Below, one piece after another: positions 47,801 to 57,221 of a stretch of DNA of 64,000 bases. A program made the position numbers and the translations under genes. The notes beneath the pieces are model-generated. The model ran no database searches and was not told where the DNA came from. It worked only from the letters and a program-made list of their open reading frames with translations. Each line of letters starts with the position of its first letter. Position 1 is the first letter of the stretch. The DNA lies in assembly GCA_000818945.1 (NCBI GenBank), contig KN805430.1, positions 72,875 to 136,874 of the forward strand, written 5' to 3'. The DNA comes from Schizochytrium sp. CCTCC M209059. Taxonomy: Eukaryota; Sar; Bigyra; Thraustochytrida; Thraustochytriidae.

Positions 47801-48335
47801 TTGAGAGAGTCTTATCCACGGGTTTCCCAAATCCAGGGGCACCAAATCCGCCGCCACCTCCGCCTCCAAAGAATGGATTGGAGAGGCTTTCGTCGCTAGG
47901 CTTCAAGTTGCAAAGGGGCTCTGGGGCCTCTTCCCCTGCTCCATGGTCATCATCCTCGTCGTCCCCAAAGCCGCAGCTTGGTTGCTCGGGTTCTTTCACT
48001 TCGCCTCCCTGTGCTTGGTCAGCATCGAGCGGACACTCGCCGTCGAGCTGGACACGGAAAAGTCTAAAGTACGTTGTGTTGGTGAGCTCTTCAAGAAGGC
48101 GAAGAAGATAGTCCGAATTGGCAGTCCTAATCGCCTCGGAGTTGCACACGACCTCGTCTTCAAAGAGAACCTTGGCACGGAGCGGGCGTGACTCGTGCTT
48201 GCCTGCAGACGCAGTCGTCGAGACGACGGAGAGGCTACAGACAGCGAGCGCCAGCGCCACCAGCGCTCCGAGAGCCTTCGTTCGCCACGCCGAGCTCGCG
48301 GCCGGAGTCTGACGTCTCCTTCGGATTCGGATCAT
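44889..48335 (-). CDS. ERO1 - soluble fumarate reductase - cytochrome b5 fusion protein
   Basis: 1148 residues with no stop or intron. An N-terminal signal peptide (basic start, hydrophobic 20-43, AxA at the end) targets the ER. Residues about 50-480 are an ERO1 oxidase with NPEQFTGYNGSKVWDAIY, LSGLHSSINLHIS, and the inner redox motif CIRCQRC (Cys404, 407, 410). A helical linker leads to an Osm1-type fumarate reductase (about 575-1030): FAD fingerprint GAGLSG at 581, GGNSAKASSGING, ELLRGVGAVMLDASGRRFVN, AVHYSMGGLRID and HGKNRLGGNALTEC. Residues about 1075-1148 are cytochrome b5 with HPGG (His1107) and His1130 as haem ligands. Known chemistry suggests electrons flow from protein thiols to ERO1 FAD to the second FAD and on to fumarate, making disulfides without oxygen. 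The b5 role is unclear. No KDEL-type tail. Confidence 0.93.
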   Translation of the reverse strand: MIRIRRRRQTPAASSAWRTKALGALVALALAVCSLSVVSTTASAGKHESRPLRAKVLFEDEVVCNSEAIRTANSDYLLRLLEELTNTTYFRLFRVQLDGECPLDADQAQGGEVKEPEQPSCGFGDDEDDDHGAGEEAPEPLCNLKPSDESLSNPFFGGGGGGGFGAPGFGKPVDKTLSKHEDSVVSQAEEDCDDESLPAFWTNLCAELPFSDSTMEYVNLQLNPEQFTGYNGSKVWDAIYGENCFEIEEIDMCYEERFLYRMLSGLHSSINLHISEHYKPPVPGKRDRWERDLVRFQRQFEGHPERFKNLEFAFVVLLRAVRRATPTLREFNFATGESREDQRTNKLVSLFLDSFVLRSCQTVFEAFDESLLFVNENGPQVSTMANLKRRFKDIFHNISNIFNCIRCQRCRLHGKLQLLGIGTAMKMLLLPEHLIKENLSREEVVALFNTITKFSEAIEIHQNMKDAMLASKASDATSAPAIAPSMGAGPISMSISNKESLQLLQDRALAIVSGAVREGEIDEDTEDALVDALLDGDEELMILAKHFALENHDTSFIRHAVRRLGQVDVQGPTKPDAVVIGAGLSGLTAALSILDRGGSVVLIDKEGGPGGNSAKASSGINGIDETSLTKLNDSIAQFKKDMVIGSGRPSFATNPLVDVLTKGSADALAWLRSRVGLALDEVGQLGGHSRPRTWRPSTGLAGSELIVAVNRAVKSYEESGKLEFRRKTQVTEILVNDAEDDVALRGVRCKNLESGETFDLDASAVVIATGGYGFHRGSEDSFLLQHRPDLARFGTTNGKFATGDGILLAQAVGADTVDIDQVQVHPTAFVDPKDRSSPVKTLAAELLRGVGAVMLDASGRRFVNELGTRKYVSEHMIAHDPSADGQPEFLMVLSASVADRAPKHIPMYMRKGLMWKVDSVEALAETLGAEVATVRQTLEDFDRTCTDMDAYPDPFNRTVCPDTPLATDAPFYVGYITPAVHYSMGGLRIDSQGRTVNNVGVPTAGGRLYAVGEVVGGIHGKNRLGGNALTECAVFGLHVGAHVPIQERTKPQVTSGRRGGTRSISSSSKTSLKSISMNELKQHNTPEDCWVAIDGKVYDLTLYAEDHPGGREAITSLAGTDGTETFMDVHTPSLLEDLDPIGVFASES

Positions 48336-48884
48336 CGTGCTCGCTGCTGGTCGGGTTTATGCCTGCTGCGTATGCTTTCGCCAACGGCCTTGAGGCTCTT
48401 CAAAGACGGTTGGAACGGTGCTCTCAGCGTGCAGCGAGCGCTTCTCTCCCTCTCTTCGTGCGGTCGTTCGTGCGGTCGTGCGTGCGTGCGTGCGTGCGTG
48501 GGACGAGTCGAGCAGGTCCTCTCGCAAGCCACAACGGCAAGCCAGCGCCGCCGGGCTCCTCCGCGGCCGGGCTTCCCGAGGACTCGCGCGCGAGTCGAGC
48601 GGCGGTCGCAAGGGAGCTGTGGCGCCGGGCTTCCCCGCGCCTCGCGGCCGCTGGCCTTCTCGCAGCTCGGGCCAATCGCGATCGGGGTCTGCGGCCAGAG
48701 ACCCTCCCTCCCTCCCTCCGAGCCTGCCGAGCCCAGAATTCCACGCTGGCGTGGTTCCCTGCGTTCCCGATATGCATATAAATATATATATCCGTTGCGG
48801 ACACTGACTGCCTGCCTGCCCAGGAGAGCATCGACGAGAGAACCGAAGCGGCGAGGCCCAAGCCCATGGCCAGGCATTAAATGG

Positions 48885-48915
<31 letters not shown>

Positions 48916-49222
48916 TAGAGACAGGGGGCCCGGTTCATGGTCAGTGGACGGCTCCCGCTGACCAAGGCAAGGAAGAATCTCCTGTCGGGCGCTGCTGTCT
49001 GCAGCTGCTTGCCAACTTGGAGCGACCGAGCTTGCAGACGTGGCGTGGCGTGGTGTCACGCTGGCAGCTAGCAAGGTCTAGCTGGACGCAATCCAAAGCC
49101 TGCTGGCCTTGCTTGACCAGATTCGAGCGACGTGCTGAAGAGCATGGAGTGATTCGGAATCGAAAGGACGAAATTCGGGCGGACTTGTGTATTGTATTTG
49201 ACAGACGTCCAGCGCAAGCGTC
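48336..49222. other. divergent intergenic region, ERO1 fusion and IQ gene
   Basis: About 890 bases, probably a shared promoter. It contains (GTGC)n at about 48480-48498, a TATATATA-like stretch at 48777-48790 and (GGCA)n at 48883-48915. Open frames are Arg/Ser/Pro-rich. No gene supported. Confidence 0.6.
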
Positions 49223-51688
49223 ATGGGCAGCTATCGGGGAAAAGGGCAATCTTCTTCATGGAAAGCGGAGGCGAGTCCGCGCAGACTTGTGACGCGACGA
49301 CGCGTACCACAAGACGGAAGGCTGCAACCGCTTCAGCGCACGCCACGTCACCGCCAAGATCGACGCAATCATGAGCAAACGAAAGACAAGGGAGCCGAAG
49401 AGGCGCTGCTGCCACCAGGCGTACAAGGTTCTTTCAGTCGACGGGATCTACATGCGTGGACGCATTCTCGTGAAAATCACGATATTGGCATCGATTTGCG
49501 TGTTGAGACTGTCAAAAAAAGATACCGCGTAGAGCACGAGCATGCAGCAACAGTGCTACAGGCGTGGGCACGAGGGGAGGCAATACGGGAGCTCGTTTGG
49601 GGCAGCGGAGGCATCTGGGAATGTGCTGCTGCATGCAATATCCAACGCGTCTACAGAGGACATCGTGGATTTGAACGTGCAAAGCGAATTCGAATTGCAC
49701 GCGATAATCGTGCAGCGTGCCGATTGCAATGTCACTGGCGCATGTTCAAAGCCCGACGCAAGTACGCAGCGCTGATTGCAGCGCGAAATCGCAAAGCTGC
49801 AACGGACATTCAACGCGTCATACGAGGCTGCTGGGGTCGCCGGCGTGCGCGCTCATTGCGGGCAGAGCTCGAGGCACGATGTGCAAACCGACTTCAAATG
49901 TGGGCGAGACGCATGCTCGCTGAGATGGAGCTTGCGCGAAGACGGGCCCAAGACGCCGTGCAAAAGAAGCGCCATCTGACTTGGCAAGAGCTCGCCGCGC
50001 AAGGGCCGATTGGACTTCGCGCCAAACTCAACGGCATCTCGGACCGCGAGCTCCAAGACGACTGGAAGCTATATGCCACGACCTTGCGCGACGCTTTGCT
50101 TCTCTTTGCTTACAAGGACGAGCTCGAAGGCCCGATGCACATATTTGATCGATTAATTCGAGCCAATCCGCGCTGTCGTCTTGCTTATGAAGCCAAAGCT
50201 GTCGTCTTGCTGGTATGGGGCGGCCTTCCGAGGCACAAGTATCAGCACGCGTTCTACTTTGCAGAGCAGTCAGCCAATCTTCTCTTCAAGGCAAGGAATG
50301 CGGATATTCTGGGTATTCCTGGCGCGGAAGAAGCAGCGTGGAATATTCCAAATGCCGTTGAGTTCTTTTATATTTGCGCACGGGGTCGGCGCAAGGAGTA
50401 TCGCGGATTTTGCGCTCAAATGTACTTTGCAGTGGCTCTTGGTTGCCTTGCCGGTGAGGAGCCTCCGCAACGAGCTCTTCTCTACTATGCGCGGGCCCTC
50501 GAGGCTCTCCAAGAAAACACACGCTTCCGAGGGGACCTGCTGTCCCATCATCAAGCCTGGGTTCGCAAACTGGAGGTCTCGCACCGTGACTTCTGGGGCG
50601 TGAAGCCAAAGACGTTGCGTTGCAAGACGAGGTCGCCCCTCGACGAGTACTCGCTTTCGATCCGAGGCAAGGCCCTTATCGTAAAGCGAGCTGGGGCTCG
50701 ACCTCTGATCGCTCCAGTATCGCAAGTTTGGGCCACGTTGCGTCGAGCGAGCAAGGTTGACGTCACTCATGAGACGCAAGTATCTTGCGAATCATGCACA
50801 GACAATGCAGAAAAGCAACAGCAAAATAAGCAGCAGCAAGATAAGCAACAGCAAGAGGAAGAAAATATCGACGCCTGGTCATGCCTTGCGTTTCTCAAAA
50901 TGATTCGTGTGGTGGCGGTCCGAGCTCAGTCGGAGCCCAAACTTATCGTACCGGCACTCGAACGGCAGCGTGACATCGAAATTCGGAACGCGTCGAAAGA
51001 GCGGGCAGCTATACATGCGCAGCGTATCGTCCGAGGCGCCTTTGGCCGCTCTCGATGGCGTCACGAGTACATGAAGCAAAGTGTTCTGGAGCGACAAGGT
51101 GAAAGCCTTGTTCTTAAGCGCTTGGACATGCTCCGTGAGCGACAGCGCCGATCACGAGCTGCCTCGCGGATGCAGGCCTTTGCACGAGGGTGCGCTGTAC
51201 GAATTGACCTACGCATTAAAAATGAGCGCGTCGTTGAGATTCAACGCGTTGTGCGCGGTCGACTCGGGCGAGTCCGCTTCGCGGAGATCGAGCGCCGCCA
51301 GCGAATGGGCGTTCTCGTCACTGAAGTGTTCCGCGGTGCGCATACTGTGCCTGTCGTCAGTCGAGGACAAGATCTTCACGAACGGGGCTCCACGCAACTT
51401 GTTTTACAAATCTTGCGTGCGGGGTTTAACTATCTTGTCTCCGGCACCGACCTATGTACGGGCGAAACGTACCACGCCACTTTGAGAGAGCAGCATATGC
51501 AGCGTTTCCTCAACGCCAAAAATCGCAAGTTGACCAAACTCGGACAGGTCAGAGCGACCCAGTATGAGCGTGTCGTTCAGCTCATGCTCGGTTCTCTACG
51601 TCTGTGTCCTCCTGTGAAGGCGCTGGGTGATCTTTTGGCCCAAGAAGCCTCGCTCACCTTTGTCCTTGACTTTATCGAGGTTCAATAA
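49223..51688 (+). CDS. IQ-motif (calmodulin-binding) protein with TPR-like centre
   Basis: 821 residues in the longest frame. At least four IQ-type motifs lie at about 110-220 (for example AATVLQAWARG, ACNIQRVYRGHRGFERAKR, ATDIQRVIRGCWGRRRARS) and three more at about 595-700 (AIHAQRIVRGAFGRSRWR, VVEIQRVVRGRLGRVRF). The central part (about 255-440) is helical with Ala/Leu spacing like tetratricopeptide repeats (CRLAYEAKAVVLLVWG, QRALLYYARALEAL). A poly-Gln/Lys stretch lies at about 535-550. IQ arrays bind calmodulin or myosin-type light chains; many protist examples are axonemal. The first ~85 residues are less protein-like, and an ATG in another frame at 49371 opens a basic segment, so the real N-terminus may differ or involve an intron. 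Confidence 0.75.
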   Translation: MGSYRGKGQSSSWKAEASPRRLVTRRRVPQDGRLQPLQRTPRHRQDRRNHEQTKDKGAEEALLPPGVQGSFSRRDLHAWTHSRENHDIGIDLRVETVKKRYRVEHEHAATVLQAWARGEAIRELVWGSGGIWECAAACNIQRVYRGHRGFERAKRIRIARDNRAACRLQCHWRMFKARRKYAALIAARNRKAATDIQRVIRGCWGRRRARSLRAELEARCANRLQMWARRMLAEMELARRRAQDAVQKKRHLTWQELAAQGPIGLRAKLNGISDRELQDDWKLYATTLRDALLLFAYKDELEGPMHIFDRLIRANPRCRLAYEAKAVVLLVWGGLPRHKYQHAFYFAEQSANLLFKARNADILGIPGAEEAAWNIPNAVEFFYICARGRRKEYRGFCAQMYFAVALGCLAGEEPPQRALLYYARALEALQENTRFRGDLLSHHQAWVRKLEVSHRDFWGVKPKTLRCKTRSPLDEYSLSIRGKALIVKRAGARPLIAPVSQVWATLRRASKVDVTHETQVSCESCTDNAEKQQQNKQQQDKQQQEEENIDAWSCLAFLKMIRVVAVRAQSEPKLIVPALERQRDIEIRNASKERAAIHAQRIVRGAFGRSRWRHEYMKQSVLERQGESLVLKRLDMLRERQRRSRAASRMQAFARGCAVRIDLRIKNERVVEIQRVVRGRLGRVRFAEIERRQRMGVLVTEVFRGAHTVPVVSRGQDLHERGSTQLVLQILRAGFNYLVSGTDLCTGETYHATLREQHMQRFLNAKNRKLTKLGQVRATQYERVVQLMLGSLRLCPPVKALGDLLAQEASLTFVLDFIEVQ

Positions 51689-52073
51689 AAAACTAACTAG
51701 CCATGAATACTACTTGACAATCCAAATAACGACCTTTGCAAAAATCAGGACGAAACATCTCTCTAGACCCTGGCTCGATTAACGTTAGGTAATCACAGTT
51801 CACCACGGATGAACACCAAAGAAAGACAACTCAGGCGGCAGTGCTTGTGCTTATTGTCCGTTGCACTCGAGCGAGCCGTAAAGGTTCTCTCGAGGGCAAC
51901 GGACACCGCCCGATGCGTCAGTGGCCCCCGCCCCGTTGGCTGCAGGGGAGACCGCCAGAACTCTGGTAAGAGCGCGCCCGCGCGCGCGTCTGCGGGCGAG
52001 GCGGGTGGGGCGTACGAGGTGAGCAAAGAGGATTAGCTTTGCCACGCCCACGAGGCCTACCGGCGAGGTCACT
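51689..52073. other. tandem intergenic region
   Basis: About 385 bases between the IQ gene and the coiled-coil gene in the same direction. AT-rich at first, GC-rich near 51960-52010. No gene recognised. Confidence 0.55.
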
Positions 52074-55000
52074 ATGACGTCAAGGCACGCGCAGCGTCCT
52101 GATTTGACCGTGGAGGAACTCGAGGTCAAACTTGCTGAGCTATCTGCACGTTTGCGCCGTGATGATGATGACGATGGCAATGAAGCGAGCGAGCCTGCGA
52201 AGAGGGCGTCTGGGCCTTCTGAGGATGGCAAGAGGCTCGAGAAGGCTTTTTCGGAAAATGGAAATCAGCTGGCGTTACCTGCAAATATTGCCGATCGCCT
52301 CGAGCTGGACGCGTCAAGGCCGAGGCCTACCTCAGAAGCGAATGTCAATCCTCCCCTTTATGGAGGAATAAGCACAGACATCAACGATATCCAGGCGTCC
52401 AGCCACTCTTTGGCCGATCTGCAGAGTAAAACTAAATTTCGCTCTTTCGGTGCCGCTGATGCATCCAAAGACGTTGACAAAATGATCCCATCGCAAATTG
52501 GTTCAGATGATGACTCTTTTTCCACATCGGAGAGATTGTGTGCGAAAGATATGCGTGACAAGGTGCACTTTGAGAAACATCAGCGCATGATTGTACCTCA
52601 CGGATGGAAGCGAGGACGGGCCTTGCTTGCTCCAAAACAAACATGCGACGCAAATGATACACAGGCGAGAACCAAAGAAATTGTCGATCTCGTAGCACCG
52701 CGCATGATTGCAGGTCTGCTCGAAGGTGAGAACGTCGCGACTGTAATTTTGAGCGCAAAGGGGGAGAGACGAGTGCTCTTTCCTGATATTAAAAATGCAC
52801 CTTTGGCGTCTACTTCTTCTTCTTCTTCTTTATCAAGTATTTCTTTCTCCGAGGCGCAAACAACAACTGCCAAGACTTTTTTAGGAGGAAGCGCTTTCTC
52901 ATTAAGGCTCGCGCGACACTTTTCTCAATTTAATATTGAGACTGAGCCACGTGAATGCTCACGCGACCAAGAAAATGGAATTGATTTCTTTGTTCTTCGA
53001 GCTCAGCGCCAATGCCAAAGGAATAACACGGCGCTAGACACCGTCATGAATCACGTTCTTATTTTGGAAATCCCAGAGGAAAGTTTAGCAACCGCGCTCC
53101 ACTCGAATATTCCGCCCGAACTTAAACTCTTACTTGCTCGGGAGTCGGTGCTGAGTTCCAAGACTTTTGGGGAAGCCTTGCAGGCTCTGCATGGTACGCA
53201 GATTGTTGCTGTTCACGAACATCTGTACTTTGCTGCACTTGACATACTGCACGAGGGAGAACGCGCGCCATCAGACGTTGACGTCTGCGATGCAGACCAC
53301 GAGGAGTCTCAAGGTGCAAAGGCAGAGACGCAAATTGCACTATGCGCAGTAGATGAGGACAAGATAGAGACAACGCTGAGTCCTGTTGTAGCCTCAACGC
53401 TTGTTCACGCCTTTGTGTCGCAGGGTGTGGACCGCGTGTGCGCACGATTCAGGGAGCACGCTATGCGAAATATTTGGTCCGAAATATCGCAGGATGCAAC
53501 AGCGCGCTTGGCCGCATCTGGGGAGATGGTCAGAGATCTGCAGCAAGTCAATAGCGCACTTCGGGTTCAACGCGATGCTGCTATCGATGAGCTGCGTGGA
53601 ATGCGCGATGAGTTAGAAAGGGCAAGGGAAAACGCACTTGAAGCAAACCGTGCTGCGCGCGAGAAAGCGCTCGCTATGGAGGACCTACAAAAGAATGTGG
53701 CGAGCCTTAATACTTCGATGAGTGCGGTAGAGAATGACCGCAAAACGATGCAGGCTGCTCTCAAGCTATCAAAAGAGGAAATTGGTTCATTGCAAGCGGA
53801 ATTGGGCAAAACAAAGGATTGCCTTGCAGAGACGCTTTTGGAATGTGACGCTTTGAGAAACAAAGCCCAGGATCAGGCTGACACTCTTGCCGAAGCGCAG
53901 TTGCTCTATTTGACATCGAGAAGCGAATGTGACAAGTACAACAATGAACTTCGGACAACAAAGGCTCAGCTTGGTCATGTGCAAGGGCAACTTCGCGCTC
54001 TCAAGACTAGGAATCTGGTTTCTGAAGAAAAGGAGCGAGAGGCAGCAGACAAGCTTCGAGCTACACAAGAGCTTCTAAGTGCGGCGCAGACGCAACGGCA
54101 AGCCGCGCAAAAAGAGCTCGCTCAGGCTATGGAGAAGCTCGCGAAGATGCGAACGAAGCATGCCAAGATTCCAATGCGAGTGGAAACGAAGCAGCAAGAA
54201 GTTGAGCCAGAGATCGTTTCTGACGATGACGAAGACGCGAGCGAGGGTCGAGAATTCAATACTATCGCCGTGAAAAAAAACACGCGAAGCGACTTTAAAA
54301 GCCCCGTGACACCACGTATTGCACTCGAAGACGCGTTGGCAGGTCTTGCAGCCAAGGCTCGACTTAAATCGCCAAATTCGCCGTTTTGCGTCAAACAAGC
54401 GTTGCTTCCTACTTGGGCACAAGATTCACAAATCGTGGCACCCTCATTGCTTGACAGCCCTGCGGCAGAAATTCATTGTGGAGCTGCAGAGACCGCTTAC
54501 AGTGATGATGAAACCCTGGGGCGTCAGGACGCAATCAATACAGAGCGCGTAGTTGCGGACACTGGTCATTCCAAGAAAAGCAATAATGATGTCGAAGACC
54601 ACGACTCGCTTATGGAGGAGCGCAAGACGAGCGAGGAAGAATCGACCCCACGAACACTTGGGTCAAAGGAACGCCTTCACATTGGGTCATCAGCAACTCC
54701 AGGATCACCCCGTTGCGAAGAAGCGCTTGAACCTCAGCTTGAGTGTCTCCAGAGCCAGGTACGACTCTTCCAGCGGACAAGTCAGCATCAGAAAGGGGTC
54801 ATTCTTGAGCAGGAACGACGCATCGCGACACTTCAGGCTCAACTCCTCGCACAGTCAGCTAGTAACTCTGGGGCATCCGACAGTGGCAGTCTCTCAGTGT
54901 CTGTCCCACAGACCTCAGCGTCCACTTATTCGAGCGCCATTTCAGCGCCTGGCGCCTTGCGTGTCGGCTATCCTTCGTCAACGCTTCCAATTAATGAACG

Positions 55001-57221
55001 CAGGCCGGATCCTTCATTGCCACTCTCGCCAACCAACCAGAGGTCTACAAAGCTGCAGGATGACGCATGCTTGAGTCCCTGTTCGTTCGAAGCGGAGGCA
55101 ATGGACCGCGCACATCAAGAGGAACTTGCTCGCGTTCAGCGCGAGCACCGTATGACTCTTGTAACAATGGACAACAATCATCGTCAGCAGATCAAGAGCT
55201 TGCAAGGCGTGATGAAGAAGGCCCTTCTCGAGGCCCAGCTGCGGCGCGAAGCGACAGAAGTATCACAGACCTTGCAAGGAGAAGGGTCGGAGACTGAAAC
55301 AGATTGTCAAAGCGAGCTGGAAATTGCCGCAAAGCGAACAGCAGAACTCGCGAACGAGCTGGAGATTGCCAACAAGCAAACTTCGGAGCTAGAGGACCAG
55401 CTCGAAGCGTGTCGCTCGCGGCTCTGCGAACAACGCTGCACGCTCGATGAAAAGGACACCATTTTGCAGGCCAAAGATCAGCTTCTGCAAGCCTACGCTT
55501 CTCAAATCCGCATGCAGCGTTCTGTGGGCAGCTTGCCGAAACAGGATTTGCATATTGAGCTACTGGGCAAAGTAGCATCACGTGCGCTCGCTACAGCTTG
55601 TCAACAGCAGTGCATTGTGGAGGCCCTGAGGACCGCGAAAAAGACGGAAGAGGCTGAGGTCTTGGAGACCAGTGCGATGGGTAGCAAGAACACTGTCATT
55701 GCAGGTTTACGCTGTCAGATTGCCTCCCAAGTGGCCGTCATCGACAGCGAGCGCAGAGCCACACAAGCTGCACTTGGACAGTCGGACATGGCCTTGGCCG
55801 AGAAACGTCAAGCTGAAGCGAAACTTGAGGAAGAACGCAAGGCTCATACGGCGACAAAGTCGCTCCTTGCTGATGCTGAAGCGTGCATTCGCTCACAAAT
55901 GGAGCACATGGAGCACACGGCGCCGAGATCGATTTTAATGAGCGAGAATGCCAGAGCAGGGGACAAAGATGATGATGGAATGGCTGACAATGATGCTGAT
56001 GACGACGACAACGAGGACGAGGAGGAGGATGATTTTCAGTATAGTGACAATGAAGATATAGATGCCAGCAGCAGCGTGATCAGAAAGCTGTCAAGTTCAC
56101 CTCGCAGCTTCTCATCAAGAAGTCTCTCGGGATACGTGAGCCCCGTCTCGGCGTCGCCTGCGTCGCCTCGATCTCGATCATCGTTGTCGACATCTCAAAG
56201 CGTATCGCCTCGCCGGCGGCCTGATCTTCGTGTCGTCACCGTAGATCGTCGACCGCCTCTGAATCGGACACATTCCTTGTCGTCGGTCGCAGGGGCACCT
56301 CCACGGCACCCCGAGCCTCGGCAGTACTTTGAGTCGGAGAACAGCCCCTTGGCAGCAGACGGAGTCGTGTCCGCAGGACGTCGCGGTGAGTTGGGCATTT
56401 CTCGGTCGTCCTCCATGTCTGCAATAACGGCGCGTGTCGATTCCGCAGGACAGCTGGGTTCCGCCAGGTCGACATCGTCGAGCATGATTTTGGGCCCAGC
56501 ACTCGAGCACATTGAGCGTCTCGAGGAGGCCTTTCGAACGCAACGAGCGCAAATTCGTGTCTACCACGGGTTGGTGGACAAGTCGAAGCACGGCCATGCT
56601 CGCGAGGTTACCTCGATGCGACGTGTCGCCGCTGGCTTGCATGCCAGTCGAGTAGCCATCGAGCGCTCCTTTGCGTCAGAAAGGCGAAATTTGCTGGTGC
56701 GCGTTCATCACCTCGAACGAGAATTGCAGGAAACCAAACTTGCCTTGAAAGGAGAAATCGATGCTTTGCAGGCCAGAGCCGACGATCTCGCAAATAAGGT
56801 TTTGCACGCTGACTCGGAAGAGGTGCGCGAGGTTGTGCAAAAAATGTGCTCGATCAGCGAGCGGTTGCGCGCTTTAAGTCCGGGCACATCAGAGATAGAC
56901 TCAGCTGACGCGCAAGAAAGGCACGCGATGCAAGAGCAGCTGCAGCTTCTCGAGCTAACTTGCGAGCGACAGCGCATTAAACATGCTGAGGCGCTTGCTG
57001 AAGCCCATGCCGAGGCTGAGCACCACAAAGATTGTCGTGAGAACCTCCGGCAAAAGTATAACGCGCTCCAGCCGCAGTCCGCCTTTGAGATTTTTGACAG
57101 CTTTCACGTTCCGAATGACATCGAGTCGACCAAGCGGGCTCGCATCGAGCGTATTCTTGAGGATCTTCGCGTCACTTTGGCTTCTCTCGAGCCCTATCTT
57201 GTTCGCGACGAGCGACTATAA
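52074..57221 (+). CDS. large coiled-coil protein, possible degenerate kinesin-like N-terminus
   Basis: 1715 residues in one exon. The N-terminal ~440 residues are partly folded. Long coiled coils follow at about 480-690, 885-925, 1000-1280 and 1480-1680, separated by Ser/Asp/Glu-rich linkers, including a strongly acidic run near 1305-1330. Around 200-235 the string EIVDLVAPRMIAGLLEGENV resembles the kinesin motor segment before the P-loop, but the ATP-binding GQTGSGKT is replaced by SAKGERR. Around 318-334, NNTALDTVMNHVLILEI resembles a ruined switch I (SSRSH). If so, it is a non-motor relative of kinesins; a centrosomal or flagellar scaffold is also possible. The function is not established. 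Confidence 0.7.
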   Translation: MTSRHAQRPDLTVEELEVKLAELSARLRRDDDDDGNEASEPAKRASGPSEDGKRLEKAFSENGNQLALPANIADRLELDASRPRPTSEANVNPPLYGGISTDINDIQASSHSLADLQSKTKFRSFGAADASKDVDKMIPSQIGSDDDSFSTSERLCAKDMRDKVHFEKHQRMIVPHGWKRGRALLAPKQTCDANDTQARTKEIVDLVAPRMIAGLLEGENVATVILSAKGERRVLFPDIKNAPLASTSSSSSLSSISFSEAQTTTAKTFLGGSAFSLRLARHFSQFNIETEPRECSRDQENGIDFFVLRAQRQCQRNNTALDTVMNHVLILEIPEESLATALHSNIPPELKLLLARESVLSSKTFGEALQALHGTQIVAVHEHLYFAALDILHEGERAPSDVDVCDADHEESQGAKAETQIALCAVDEDKIETTLSPVVASTLVHAFVSQGVDRVCARFREHAMRNIWSEISQDATARLAASGEMVRDLQQVNSALRVQRDAAIDELRGMRDELERARENALEANRAAREKALAMEDLQKNVASLNTSMSAVENDRKTMQAALKLSKEEIGSLQAELGKTKDCLAETLLECDALRNKAQDQADTLAEAQLLYLTSRSECDKYNNELRTTKAQLGHVQGQLRALKTRNLVSEEKEREAADKLRATQELLSAAQTQRQAAQKELAQAMEKLAKMRTKHAKIPMRVETKQQEVEPEIVSDDDEDASEGREFNTIAVKKNTRSDFKSPVTPRIALEDALAGLAAKARLKSPNSPFCVKQALLPTWAQDSQIVAPSLLDSPAAEIHCGAAETAYSDDETLGRQDAINTERVVADTGHSKKSNNDVEDHDSLMEERKTSEEESTPRTLGSKERLHIGSSATPGSPRCEEALEPQLECLQSQVRLFQRTSQHQKGVILEQERRIATLQAQLLAQSASNSGASDSGSLSVSVPQTSASTYSSAISAPGALRVGYPSSTLPINERRPDPSLPLSPTNQRSTKLQDDACLSPCSFEAEAMDRAHQEELARVQREHRMTLVTMDNNHRQQIKSLQGVMKKALLEAQLRREATEVSQTLQGEGSETETDCQSELEIAAKRTAELANELEIANKQTSELEDQLEACRSRLCEQRCTLDEKDTILQAKDQLLQAYASQIRMQRSVGSLPKQDLHIELLGKVASRALATACQQQCIVEALRTAKKTEEAEVLETSAMGSKNTVIAGLRCQIASQVAVIDSERRATQAALGQSDMALAEKRQAEAKLEEERKAHTATKSLLADAEACIRSQMEHMEHTAPRSILMSENARAGDKDDDGMADNDADDDDNEDEEEDDFQYSDNEDIDASSSVIRKLSSSPRSFSSRSLSGYVSPVSASPASPRSRSSLSTSQSVSPRRRPDLRVVTVDRRPPLNRTHSLSSVAGAPPRHPEPRQYFESENSPLAADGVVSAGRRGELGISRSSSMSAITARVDSAGQLGSARSTSSSMILGPALEHIERLEEAFRTQRAQIRVYHGLVDKSKHGHAREVTSMRRVAAGLHASRVAIERSFASERRNLLVRVHHLERELQETKLALKGEIDALQARADDLANKVLHADSEEVREVVQKMCSISERLRALSPGTSEIDSADAQERHAMQEQLQLLELTCERQRIKHAEALAEAHAEAEHHKDCRENLRQKYNALQPQSAFEIFDSFHVPNDIESTKRARIERILEDLRVTLASLEPYLVRDERL

